A DNA stretch of 64,000 nt from Cohnella nanjingensis (lineage in GTDB: Bacteria; Bacillota; Bacilli; Paenibacillales; Paenibacillaceae). The stretch covers positions 20,922-84,921 of the forward strand of contig NZ_JACJVP010000019.1 in the NCBI RefSeq assembly GCF_014212125.1, given 5' to 3'. This document shows positions 16,085 through 25,354 of this stretch, in pieces. Numbering within the stretch: position 1 is the first letter of the stretch; every line of letters begins with the position of its first letter. The notes beneath the pieces are model-generated. The model was not told the DNA's origin. It made no database searches and was given only the letters and a program-made list of their open reading frames with translations. The translations under genes were made by a program, and so were the position numbers.

Positions 16085-16954
16085 TTGCGCACCAGACAGT
16101 ATTCCGCCTATCTCTATATCGCGCCAATTATGGCTTTTTTTCTTGTCTTTCTTCTCTATCCCTTGCTCTACACGTTTCGGATCAGCTTGTTCGAATGGAA
16201 CGGCATCGACAAAACGATGAACTATATCGGTCTCGCAAATTACCGGGTAATGTTCAATGATCCTGTTTTTTGGCAATCGATGCGCAACTTCGTGACGTTC
16301 GCCGTGCTCGTCGTCGGTATCCAGATGATCCTTGGTTTCCTATTAGCCTATTCCATGCGTCGTCCGCTAAAGATATTCACGGCTTACAAAACGATCATAT
16401 TCGTGCCGGTCATTTTGACCCCGATCGTCGTCTCATACGTGTTCACGAATCTTCTGGCGTATAACGGAGGATTGCTCAACGAGTCCCTGCGGACGATCGG
16501 ACTCGACTTTCTGGCGGCGAAATGGCTCGGAGATCCGCGTATCGCACTTTTTTCGATCGTTGCGATCACCGTTTGGGCGGGAACCGGATTCAGCATGTCC
16601 GTTTATGTTTCGTCGATGACATCGCTGCCGAACGAGGTGCTCGAAGCTTCCCGTATCGACGGCGCGAGCCGGCGGCAGACGATGGTCAAAGTTGTCTGGC
16701 CGATGCTTCGGGACACGCATTTTTCGCTAACGATCATCGGGGCGATCAGCGCGCTCAAAATATTCGACATCATCTACTTGCTGACCCGGGGAGGCCCCGT
16801 TCATGCGACGGAAATGCCTTCGACGTATATGTTCAACAGCGCTTTCGTCACTTACGAGCAAGGCTATGCCTCCGCTGTCGCAGGCGTTATGATCCTGTTC
16901 GCTATGACGATTACTATCTTCCAGTTGCGCCTGTCGCGCGGCTCGGCGAATTAG
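16085..16954 (+). CDS. sugar ABC transporter permease, MalF type
   Basis: A 289-residue inner-membrane permease with six hydrophobic segments. It carries the cytoplasmic EAA loop (LPNEVLEASRIDGASRRQTMVKVVWPML) that docks the ATPase. TTG start at 16085 after AAGGAGTGG. It lies 98 bp after the binding protein and 12 bp before the second permease, in one operon. Confidence 0.92.
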   Translation: MRTRQYSAYLYIAPIMAFFLVFLLYPLLYTFRISLFEWNGIDKTMNYIGLANYRVMFNDPVFWQSMRNFVTFAVLVVGIQMILGFLLAYSMRRPLKIFTAYKTIIFVPVILTPIVVSYVFTNLLAYNGGLLNESLRTIGLDFLAAKWLGDPRIALFSIVAITVWAGTGFSMSVYVSSMTSLPNEVLEASRIDGASRRQTMVKVVWPMLRDTHFSLTIIGAISALKIFDIIYLLTRGGPVHATEMPSTYMFNSAFVTYEQGYASAVAGVMILFAMTITIFQLRLSRGSAN

Positions 16955-16966
16955 GAGGCCGGTCGT

Positions 16967-17749
16967 ATGCTCATTCGTCGAATCGAATGGTTTCGTCATT
17001 TGGTTCTGCTCGCGATCGTTTGCGCATTTTGCATTCCGTTGTACGAATTGCTTAAAACTTCCTTCGAACGCCATGGAATTCATAACTATTACGACGCATT
17101 GACCCGGATCGATCTCGGACGCAATCTTCTTAACAGCACCGTCGTCACGGTCTGCACGATCGTGCTCGTGCTTTTGGTCACCATGCCGGCCGCGTTCGCT
17201 TTTTCCAAGATGAGATTTCCGCTAAGGAACGCCCTGTTTCTGATGATTTTGTTGGCTCTTATGATCCCCGGCATCGCCATCGCGGTTCCCGTCGTTCAAA
17301 TCGTCCGTTCGTTCGATTGGTTCAACAAGTACTGGGCTCTCGTATTTCCCTATACCGCGATTTTAGCACCGTTTGGACTCGTGTTGGCGAAAGGCTTCAT
17401 GGACCAGCTTCCCAAGGAAATGCAGGAAGCCGGCCTGGTGGACGGCTGCAGCGTGTTTCAATCTTTCCTTCGCATTTATTTGCCGTTGACCCAGCCAATC
17501 GCGATGATAGTCACGATATTTACTTTCCTTGGGAGCTGGAACGAATTCTTGTTCGCGATGATTTTCATGCGTAAGGAAAAGATGCAAATGGTTACGACGA
17601 TCCCGATCAAATTCCAGGTTGACTTCGTGACGAACATGCCGGGATTATTCGCCGCGCTTGTGATCATCCAGCTTCCGCTTATCGTGTTGTATGTACTGTT
17701 CCAAAAGCATTTCAAAGAAGGTCTAACCGCTGGCGCGGTAAAATCGTAG
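16967..17749 (+). CDS. sugar ABC transporter permease, MalG type
   Basis: A 260-residue partner permease. An N-terminal helix (HLVLLAIVCAFCIPLYELL) is followed by the MalG pattern FAFSKMRFPLRNALF, the EAA loop LPKEMQEAGLVDGCSVFQSFLRIYLPL and the C-terminal KHFKEGLTAGAVKS. It is slightly short for the family (usually 270-290) because the periplasmic loop after helix 1 is compact (HGIHNYYDALTRIDLGRNLLNS). It follows AGGAGG with good spacing. Confidence 0.92.
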   Translation: MLIRRIEWFRHLVLLAIVCAFCIPLYELLKTSFERHGIHNYYDALTRIDLGRNLLNSTVVTVCTIVLVLLVTMPAAFAFSKMRFPLRNALFLMILLALMIPGIAIAVPVVQIVRSFDWFNKYWALVFPYTAILAPFGLVLAKGFMDQLPKEMQEAGLVDGCSVFQSFLRIYLPLTQPIAMIVTIFTFLGSWNEFLFAMIFMRKEKMQMVTTIPIKFQVDFVTNMPGLFAALVIIQLPLIVLYVLFQKHFKEGLTAGAVKS

Positions 17750-17803
17750 CCGCGTCGGTCCATTACCGCACAATATCTTAGAGAGAACCGGAGGAGAGAA
17801 ACC

Positions 17804-18961
17804 ATGGGGAACAGCCCGAAATTCGACGTCGCCGCCATTTATTTCCCGAGTTGGCACGTCGATCCGATCAACGAGAAATTCCATGGAAGGGGTTGGACCG
17901 AGTGGGAGCTTGTCAAAAACGCAAAGCCTTTATATCCAGGGCATTATCAGCCTAGGGTTCCGGCTTGGGGATACTTCGACGAGACCGATCCGGAATTCGC
18001 TACCCGCCAGATCGACCTTGCTGCAGATCATGGCGTAACGGTCTTCCATATGGATTGGTATTGGTACAATAACGGTCCTTATCTTCATCGCGCGCTGCAG
18101 GCGCTGCTCGACGCGCCGAATAGCCACAGGATCAAATTCGGATTGATGTGGGCCAACCATGACTGGTGCGACATTTTCCCGATGAAACGTACCCGAGAAA
18201 AGCCGTTGTTGATGCCGAGCGAATACGATTTGCCGGCAATGGAAAAGATGGTCGATTATTTGATCGAAAACTTCTTCTTCCATCCGAGCGTGTGGAAACT
18301 GGACGGCAAAGCCGTCATGACCGTGTATAATTTGAACCATATGGTCGCAACGATCGGCGTCGAAGGCGCGAAGAGGCTGTTCGAGAAATTCCGCGAACGC
18401 TTGAGTCGCGCGGGCTTAGCCGATCTTCACCTTAATGCGATGGGCGATTATTTCGATGTTGAAGATTACTTAAAAGAAATGGGAATAGAGAGCGCAACGA
18501 ATTACCAGACGATCTGGGATTTTACGTATGGCAAAAACATCAGCGATCCGAACAGTGTGTTCGACCCTCGTTCTCCGCAGCGCCAGGATTACGTAAAGAG
18601 CTTGGATCTTGCCAAGGCGCACTGGGAGACGATGAAAAATAAACTCGAAATCCCCTATTACCCGGTGCTGACGCACGGGTGGGATTCTTCTCCCCGCGCA
18701 GAGCAATTTGACGGCGCTGGCGATATGAATGGGTACCCGTGGTACCCAGTCGTCGAAAACAATACGCCGGCACATTTCGAGATTGCGGCTTTGAAGGCAA
18801 GGGATTTCGCGCTTTTGCAGCCGTATGAGCACAAGATTGTCTATATCAACGCGTGGAACGAATGGACCGAGGGCAGTTACTTACTGCCGGACGAGCGTTA
18901 TGGCAACGGCTATCTCGAGGCTCTAAGACGGGTTTTTGTCGGACAAGAAAGCAAGGTTTAG
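17804..18961 (+). CDS. WbsX/GH99-like domain protein
   Basis: A 385-residue cytoplasmic protein with no signal peptide. It has the hallmarks of the WbsX-type, GH99-like TIM-barrel family: AIYFPSWH near the N-terminus, GWTEWELVKNAKPLYPGHYQPR, MDWYWYNNGP, FGLMWANHDW, and the C-terminal NAWNEWTEGSYLLPDERYGNGYLEALR. Enzymes of this type act on mannose- or rhamnose-type glycans; several are annotated as glycosyltransferases although the fold is that of a hydrolase. Its place directly behind an importer suggests it cleaves imported oligosaccharides. A paralogue lies at 39279-40400. Confidence 0.82.
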   Translation: MGNSPKFDVAAIYFPSWHVDPINEKFHGRGWTEWELVKNAKPLYPGHYQPRVPAWGYFDETDPEFATRQIDLAADHGVTVFHMDWYWYNNGPYLHRALQALLDAPNSHRIKFGLMWANHDWCDIFPMKRTREKPLLMPSEYDLPAMEKMVDYLIENFFFHPSVWKLDGKAVMTVYNLNHMVATIGVEGAKRLFEKFRERLSRAGLADLHLNAMGDYFDVEDYLKEMGIESATNYQTIWDFTYGKNISDPNSVFDPRSPQRQDYVKSLDLAKAHWETMKNKLEIPYYPVLTHGWDSSPRAEQFDGAGDMNGYPWYPVVENNTPAHFEIAALKARDFALLQPYEHKIVYINAWNEWTEGSYLLPDERYGNGYLEALRRVFVGQESKV

Positions 18962-18967
18962 AGGAAC

Positions 18968-19014
18968 AAAGCGTCATTGCTTGGAGAAAGGGCAGGCAAG
19001 GGCGCTTTTTTTTT
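18968..19014 (+). terminator. intrinsic terminator
   Basis: AAAGCG...TTGC pairs with GCAA...CGCTTT around a purine-rich loop, followed by eight T. It probably separates the importer operon from the secreted hydrolase gene, although read-through could link them. Confidence 0.7.
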
Positions 19015-19045
19015 ATACTAACCATAGCATGGGAGCTGAAATCAC

Positions 19046-21922
19046 GTGAAAAATGGGTTAGTGAAGTTGTTGTTGGCGGCGCTGGCGATCACGCTTCTGC
19101 CGATGACGGGACCTGGCAAGAAAGCTGCCGCTGCGGCCACGATTACGCAGGATACGACGAACAAGAAGGTTACGATGTCGGGGAGTCGGTACAGCTTGGT
19201 ATTCGACTACAACGCCCAGGCGAGAGTCTCTTCACTCGTCGTGGATGGAAAGCAGACGCTGGACACGAGCACAGGGTCCGGCATTTTTACCGGCATTTAC
19301 AATGGATCTTGGGTGACGACGCAAGGAGGAATCGCTACTCCCTCGGTTAACGTGAATATGACGACCAAGGTTGTAACCGCCTCCATTTCAACGTCGGCCG
19401 CAAATGAAACGTGGACGTTCACCGTAACAGACGCCAATGTGTCGCTGAAGATCGATCGGACGTTTAAGGCGAACATGACCGTGTGGGAGCAGGGGATGCC
19501 GATCATTAACTGGGAAGACCATGCTTTCGAGCAAATGCGGTGGCCGGGAGACGGTGGGAACTTTCCCATCGGCGGCACGCTCCTCAACAAGCAGCGCAAA
19601 TGGCTCGGTACGGATGCGGGCTTCGATTCCAACATCCGCGTCTCAAAGGAGCAAATTTCCTACACGATGCTGAATCCAAGCACGAGTTTGGCCCTTTCAG
19701 TAACAGGGACAAGCAACCGCAGCGGGTTAGATCGAGGCGCGGCGACGGAAGTACGCAGGGTTGTTACCCAAGCAAGCCCGACGGTCCGAGCTCTCCGGAT
19801 GTTCACCGTCGTTTCCGCGACGGATTTGCAATATGCCACCGGCACTCCTCTCGGTTACAGCACGGACGATTGTACCGGACGAATGCGATGCGACGGGGCC
19901 TCGATTTTCTCTCCGATAGCGGTGACGAACGGCCAGACAGACAGCGTTACGCTTACGTTTGTGCCGGATACGCTTTCTATTTATTACGATTTGGGAATAC
20001 TTTACGGCGTTGACCAACAAGCCTTGTCCTACGCGATCAACAATTATGCGAGATGGATGATGCAAGACAAAAAGCGCGGGGCGTCTGCCGAGGCATCCGT
20101 CATGAAGAGCGAGGTGCCTCCGCTCGAGATGCAATGGATCGGGCAGTTGATTGAAATTTTCGGATCCCCCGAAGCCGTAACGGCTTATAAATACGGTTTG
20201 GAGAACATCAGGGATTATCTCATCGAGAGCGGTACGGGGCAAGTGCTCTGTTGCCGTCCAGGGTCTGCGACATCGTACAATTGGGGTACAGGTTACCGCG
20301 ATCAAGCATCGGGATACGCTCTCGGAGTGGCTAAGGCTTACGCGTTAGACGGTCAAGCCTCCTGGTTACAGACCATGAAAGCATCGGTTGAATCCGGACT
20401 TGACTACGCGATCGGATATCAGATCGATCCGGTTACAAACCTCGTTACAAACATGAATAATACGAGCGACACAATCTATAGCAACGATTATTGGGAGAGC
20501 TCCACTGGCACCTATAACGGTTACGCCTCGGCCCTTCTTTATGACGCGCTTTTACAATGGGCTAATCTTGAACGCAACGTTCTTGGAAATACCCCCAAAG
20601 CAGCAACCTACGAATCGGTTGCCGCCACCTTGAAAACGAACTTCAACAAAGATTTTACCGCGGGAGGATTGTGGTCTCCGATAACGCAATCGTTTTTATA
20701 CGGGTCGGGCAATCAGGACGTACGGCATCTTCCGACGCAAGCCGCCGTTCTGAAAAGTGACATCGTCACGAACGAGCGCAAGGCGCAAATCGTGGCCGGC
20801 GTCGAATCCGAAGTTTACGCCAACAAGGCTAATCACCATTTTATGAACTATCGCGACTTGTACATAGCCGGAACAACCGCTCCGAGCTGCGGCAAGGGGG
20901 CCGAGAACGGAGGCTGGTACGGGGTGCCTGAAGGCGATTTCTTCGCCGGCTACCCTGCGCTGAACGACCGTACCAAAATTCCTGTTTACGAAGGGAATTT
21001 CCTGAATCGTTACTACGGTGACGGCCTCTACGACAGCTCAGCCTGGCATCGTGACAATCCGTATCAGGGCTGCGGCTTCGAGTACTGGTTCCCGACGCAC
21101 GTCATGCCGGTTTGGGGACTTTACGCATACGGTTACGGTTTTCAGCCGCAGTACGACGAACTGATCCTTGCGCCTTTTATCAGCAGCGAAATGTCGGGAT
21201 CGGTCGTAAAATATACGTGGAGAAGTCAACCGTTGACCGTGACTTATAACAGCCAGACCTCTTTTACCGTGAATGCCCCGTCGCTCCCGACGGACATCCG
21301 GATTCGCTTTTTGAATCAGACGCCGGGCTCATCTCATACTGTATTGGCGAATGATTCACCGGTAACGGTGACGGCCGATGCCAACGGAAACGTAGATGCG
21401 ATCATGAGCGTATCTGGTACTCGTACGTACGAATGCACGACTTGCACGATAAACAATCCGGGAACGGGGGGTACTTCATTCGTTACCGCGGTTCAGCCTA
21501 ACGAGGCGTCTCTCCGCACGGACGTAACCGAGCAGGTCGGCTTCAAGTTCACAATCGGTTCGACTCCGATTACGGTTACCCAGCTCGGACGCATGTATCA
21601 TGCCGGCAATAACAAAGTGCATACTGTAAAGTTGGTAGATCCCTCCGGCAAGGTGATCGCGACGGCTAGCGTGGACATGAATCAAGGAGCGCCGGATAGC
21701 CTTGGCTTTAAGTACGGAGGTATCACGCCTGTAACGTTGAACCCAAATACTAGTTACTATATATACAGTCTGGAGATTCAGTACGGGGATAATTGGTACA
21801 ATAATACGGCTTTCGTGTCGACGACATCGGCCGCATCAGTCGATAATGCATCTTACGGCGATCGGATCGTAAACGGTTCTGCGGGCAATACGTACGGAGC
21901 GGTTAACTTTAAATATCAGTAA
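19046..21922 (+). CDS. large secreted six-hairpin-type glycosidase with C-terminal DUF4082-like domain
   Basis: A 958-residue exported protein: a Sec signal peptide (residues 1-32, cleavage after a run of Ala), an N-terminal beta-sandwich (to about 280), a long helical barrel-like middle (about 300-700; aromatic-rich stretches such as YNWGTGYRDQASGYALG, GGWYGVPEGDFFAGYP and EYWFPTHVMPVWG), a beta domain, then a C-terminal domain of about 145 residues (FVTAVQPNEASLRTDVTEQVGFKF ... TVKLVDPSGKVIATASVDM) resembling DUF4082. The layout suggests a rhamnosidase- or glucosidase-type (alpha/alpha)6 enzyme. Catalytic residues cannot be fixed by eye. GTG start at 19046 after GGGAG. It probably makes the oligosaccharides taken up by the upstream importer. 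Confidence 0.7.
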   Translation: MKNGLVKLLLAALAITLLPMTGPGKKAAAAATITQDTTNKKVTMSGSRYSLVFDYNAQARVSSLVVDGKQTLDTSTGSGIFTGIYNGSWVTTQGGIATPSVNVNMTTKVVTASISTSAANETWTFTVTDANVSLKIDRTFKANMTVWEQGMPIINWEDHAFEQMRWPGDGGNFPIGGTLLNKQRKWLGTDAGFDSNIRVSKEQISYTMLNPSTSLALSVTGTSNRSGLDRGAATEVRRVVTQASPTVRALRMFTVVSATDLQYATGTPLGYSTDDCTGRMRCDGASIFSPIAVTNGQTDSVTLTFVPDTLSIYYDLGILYGVDQQALSYAINNYARWMMQDKKRGASAEASVMKSEVPPLEMQWIGQLIEIFGSPEAVTAYKYGLENIRDYLIESGTGQVLCCRPGSATSYNWGTGYRDQASGYALGVAKAYALDGQASWLQTMKASVESGLDYAIGYQIDPVTNLVTNMNNTSDTIYSNDYWESSTGTYNGYASALLYDALLQWANLERNVLGNTPKAATYESVAATLKTNFNKDFTAGGLWSPITQSFLYGSGNQDVRHLPTQAAVLKSDIVTNERKAQIVAGVESEVYANKANHHFMNYRDLYIAGTTAPSCGKGAENGGWYGVPEGDFFAGYPALNDRTKIPVYEGNFLNRYYGDGLYDSSAWHRDNPYQGCGFEYWFPTHVMPVWGLYAYGYGFQPQYDELILAPFISSEMSGSVVKYTWRSQPLTVTYNSQTSFTVNAPSLPTDIRIRFLNQTPGSSHTVLANDSPVTVTADANGNVDAIMSVSGTRTYECTTCTINNPGTGGTSFVTAVQPNEASLRTDVTEQVGFKFTIGSTPITVTQLGRMYHAGNNKVHTVKLVDPSGKVIATASVDMNQGAPDSLGFKYGGITPVTLNPNTSYYIYSLEIQYGDNWYNNTAFVSTTSAASVDNASYGDRIVNGSAGNTYGAVNFKYQ

Positions 21923-21930
21923 AACGGTCT

Positions 21931-21957
21931 AACCCGTCCCGAAAGGGGCGGGTTTAG
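21931..21957 (+). terminator. intrinsic terminator
   Basis: AACCCGTCCC-GAAA-GGGGCGGGTT hairpin followed by TAGTTACTT. The rest of the gap to 22237 is AT-rich and then GC-rich, and I saw no gene or clear promoter in it. Confidence 0.75.
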
Positions 21958-22237
21958 TTACTTCGATTTAATATATCGCAAACTCAAAAATCCCGTCAAA
22001 TCAACAACTTTAGTCTAATATAAATTAGCTGGGATCTTTAATCTTACTTTATCGCCATCAAGAGTTACTCCCATTTTTCAGGCGATCCGGCCAGCGGCGG
22101 CGCTGTCGCGATTTGTCGGTTTTCCGCGCAAAAACAGATGCGGTCTTCCTGATCCTGGGTTATAGTTAGAGAACGCGCGAACGCAGGGCTCGTCGTCAAA
22201 CTCCCCGCGCGCTTATTCGCCCAAAGGAGCAGGTCCC

Positions 22238-25200
22238 GTGCTCAAAAGGTTTGTCGTCATCCTCCTGATCGGCTTGCTCGCGTTCTCGCTCATCCCGATC
22301 TCCTATCTCGGCGATCGCTCTCCTAACCGACCGGAGCTCCGGGCCCGCCATGGCGTGCTGGATCTGTCCGCTTGGCACCCCGAGCGGGACAAGCGCATCC
22401 CGCTGGACGGGGAATGGGAGTTCTACTGGAACCGGCTGCTCGGTCCCGAAGCTTTCGCATCGGCGGACGAGGCCCGGCCGCTCGGGCCGACCTTGATGAA
22501 GGTGCCGTCGGCGTGGAAGGGCAAGCACGCGGACGGTCTCGTCCTGCCCGCATACGGCAGCGCCACCTATCGGCTCACGTTGACGAATCTCCCCCACGCG
22601 GGCGTCTATGCCCTGAAAAAAACGAATATCCGGTTCGCCAGCGCAGTCTTCGTGAACGGTCAACCTCTTTTTGCAGACGGACATACGTCCCTGGACGCCT
22701 CGGGCTACCGCATGGGCAACACCTCCCAGTTCGGCGCTTTTTCGGCGGACGGCTCCTCGGTCGAGATTATCGTCCAAGTCTCCAATTTTAATTACACGAA
22801 CGGCGGCATTCCCGTCTCCCTCTATTTCGGCGAGCAGGCACCGATGATCGGCGCCCAGCAGCAGGGCGTCGCGCGCGAATATACGATTCTCGCGATCCTT
22901 TGCACGCTCGCGTTGATCTATTTCTTCTGCTTTATCGCCACATCGGTCTATCGCAACAAGGATTACTCCTACTTGGCGTTTGCCGTCATCTGCCTGCTGT
23001 ACGCGGTATACAACGGCTTGACCGGAGAACGCCCGCTGCTCCTCTTCCTCAAGGACGTCCCTTACGAGACGATCTACCGGATCAAGGACATCAGCTCGAT
23101 CGCCTGCTTCATCATTCTGACGGTCGTTACGTATCGGTTGCAGAAGAACGTCGTCTCTCTGAAGCTCGCGCAGGCCGCGGGCATCGTGCTCGCCGTATTC
23201 ATGGCGATGGCGGCGGTGCTGCCGATCCGCGTATACGTCCCGATCCAGAGCTACGTGATCGTGGTTTACGAGTTGATGATGCTCTGGCTGCTGCTCCGGG
23301 TTGCCTGGCTCTACGTGACGGGCGCGGGGAGCGGCCGCACGCTGTCCTTGCTGCTGTATACGGCAATCTTGTGCATCAACCTGTATTCGCTGGACGTCAT
23401 CCTGTTCGCGTTTTCTCTTAAGCGCAGCTTCTGGCCCGGCCAAATCTATCTCGTCCTGTTCAACGTCATCCTGATCTTCCTGGTCGTCCTGCGATTTTTC
23501 GAATCTTATCATACGATCGAAAAGATGAAGGACCAGCTGGTCCGGCTGGACAAGGTCAAGGACGACTTTTTGTCCAATACGTCGCACGAGCTGAAGACGC
23601 CGCTGAACGCGATCGTGAGCATCACGGACACCTTGCTGCGGGGCATCGGCGGCCCGCTGAGCGAAGCGCAGGCGCAAAATCTGTCCATCGTGATGGGGAG
23701 CGGGCGCAAGCTGACCCATCTGGTGAACGAACTGCTCGACTATTCGAAGATGAAGAACGGCGATATCGCGCTGTATCGGAATCCCGTCGATCTGAAGGCG
23801 GCGGTCGACGCCGTCGTCCGCATTCATCAGTTTCTGCTCGGAGGCAAGCCGGTCGCGATCGAGAACGGCATCCCGGACGGATTTCCGCCCGTCTGGGCCG
23901 ACGGCAACCGGCTGATGCAGATCCTTCACAATCTGATCGGCAACGCGATCAAGTTCACGGACCGCGGATCGGTCCGCGTCACCGCCCGGGCCGGCCGCGA
24001 ACGCGCGGAGATCCGCGTGGCGGATACGGGCGTCGGCATCGCGCCGCAGATGCAAGAGCGGATCTTCCTCGCCTTCGAACAGGCGGACGTCGCGAATGCG
24101 AAGCACGCCGGCGGTACCGGTCTCGGCCTCAGCATCACCCGCAAGCTGGTGGAGCTGCACGGAGGGGAGATCCGCGTGCAGTCCGTTCTAGGCGAGGGGG
24201 CGACTTTTGCGTTCACGCTGCCGCTGTCGGAGGCCCCCGCCGCGGGCGCATCCGCGGAGATGGCGGCGGCGATCGAGCCCATGCTCGGAGCAACGCCTCT
24301 CGCGCATGCGGAATACCCGATTCGGATCCGGGGACCGATCGGCGAGACGATCCTCGTGGTGGACGACGACTTCGCCAATCTGCAGTCGATGATCAATCTG
24401 CTCAGCCTGGAAGGGTATTCCGTCGTCGTGGTACACCGCGGGCGCTTGGCCTTGGAGGAGCTGGCCGGCCCGACGAATTTCGCCTTGGTCATCCTGGACA
24501 TCATGATGCCGGATCTGTCGGGCTACGAGGTGCTGAAGCGGGTGCGGGAGCGGTACTCGCCGCTCGAGCTGCCGGTGCTGATGCTGACCGCCAAGGACCG
24601 GGGAGCCGACGTGCGGCTGTCGATGGAAAACGGGGCGAACGATATCGTCGGCAAGCCGTTCGAAGCAGAAGAGCTCGTGGCCCGCGTCCGCAGCCTGACC
24701 AAGCTGAGAGCTTCGGCGAAGGACGTCAAGCAGGCGGAGATCGCCTTCCTGCGTTCGCAGATCAAGCCTCATTTTCTGTACAACGCCCTGAACGCCATCG
24801 CCGAACTGTGCGTCGTGGCGCCGCTTCAGGCGGAAACGCTGACGCTGGAGCTGTCGCGGTACTTGCGCAGCAGCTTCGACTTCAAGCAGCTCGACTCGCT
24901 GACGACCTTGGCGAACGAGCTGGAGCTCATCCGGGCGTACGTGCAGATCGAGCAAGCTAGATTCGGCTCACGATTGCAGGTGACCTACGATTTGGATGCC
25001 GATCCCGCGGTCCTCATTCCTCCGCTCATCCTGCAGCCGCTGGTCGAGAACGCGATCCGGCACGGCGTCATGTCCAGACCCCAAGGGGGCAAAGTCGTCG
25101 TCCGCGTTCTCGAAACGGAAGCGGGGCTTCACATGGCCATCGAGGACGACGGCTGCGGCATGAGCGAACGAATGGTGGCGGAAGTGTTGCGCGCGGATGC

Positions 25201-25354
25201 GGACAAAAACGGGGTAGGGCTGTGGAATATCGGACAGCGCATCCGACTCCTGTACGGGGCGGAGCTCCGCATCGAGAGCCGGGAAGGCGCAGGGACGCGC
25301 ATCTCGTTCGATCTTCCCGCGCAGCACGGAATCGGAGAGGAGGCAGGCACATGA
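22238..25354 (+). CDS. hybrid sensor histidine kinase with 7TM sensor, receiver and a second LytS-type kinase module
   Basis: A 1038-residue membrane kinase. Order: one N-terminal helix (residues 5-24); an extracellular jelly-roll-like domain (about 40-195, LDGEWEFYWNRLLGP, TYRLTL) typical of 7TMR-DISM sensors; seven membrane helices (about 215-425); HisKA with SHELKTPLNA (His450); HATPase with the N box and GGTGLGLSI; a receiver (ILVVDDD, Asp754, Lys near 806); and a second His_kinase motif IKPHFLYNAL (His845) with its own HATPase (DDGCGM, GVGLWNIGQR). Two autokinase centres with an internal receiver allow phosphorelay. The outer domain resembles sugar-binding folds, so a carbohydrate signal is plausible. 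Its TGA overlaps the next ATG (ATGA). Confidence 0.9.
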   Translation: MLKRFVVILLIGLLAFSLIPISYLGDRSPNRPELRARHGVLDLSAWHPERDKRIPLDGEWEFYWNRLLGPEAFASADEARPLGPTLMKVPSAWKGKHADGLVLPAYGSATYRLTLTNLPHAGVYALKKTNIRFASAVFVNGQPLFADGHTSLDASGYRMGNTSQFGAFSADGSSVEIIVQVSNFNYTNGGIPVSLYFGEQAPMIGAQQQGVAREYTILAILCTLALIYFFCFIATSVYRNKDYSYLAFAVICLLYAVYNGLTGERPLLLFLKDVPYETIYRIKDISSIACFIILTVVTYRLQKNVVSLKLAQAAGIVLAVFMAMAAVLPIRVYVPIQSYVIVVYELMMLWLLLRVAWLYVTGAGSGRTLSLLLYTAILCINLYSLDVILFAFSLKRSFWPGQIYLVLFNVILIFLVVLRFFESYHTIEKMKDQLVRLDKVKDDFLSNTSHELKTPLNAIVSITDTLLRGIGGPLSEAQAQNLSIVMGSGRKLTHLVNELLDYSKMKNGDIALYRNPVDLKAAVDAVVRIHQFLLGGKPVAIENGIPDGFPPVWADGNRLMQILHNLIGNAIKFTDRGSVRVTARAGRERAEIRVADTGVGIAPQMQERIFLAFEQADVANAKHAGGTGLGLSITRKLVELHGGEIRVQSVLGEGATFAFTLPLSEAPAAGASAEMAAAIEPMLGATPLAHAEYPIRIRGPIGETILVVDDDFANLQSMINLLSLEGYSVVVVHRGRLALEELAGPTNFALVILDIMMPDLSGYEVLKRVRERYSPLELPVLMLTAKDRGADVRLSMENGANDIVGKPFEAEELVARVRSLTKLRASAKDVKQAEIAFLRSQIKPHFLYNALNAIAELCVVAPLQAETLTLELSRYLRSSFDFKQLDSLTTLANELELIRAYVQIEQARFGSRLQVTYDLDADPAVLIPPLILQPLVENAIRHGVMSRPQGGKVVVRVLETEAGLHMAIEDDGCGMSERMVAEVLRADADKNGVGLWNIGQRIRLLYGAELRIESREGAGTRISFDLPAQHGIGEEAGT

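Noticed and set aside
22196..24160. Long minus-strand open frame opposite the hybrid kinase (also similar ones opposite cdaR, glmM and the SLH gene).
   Set aside because: Arg/Asp/Gln-rich translation typical of the antisense of GC-rich genes; no motifs.
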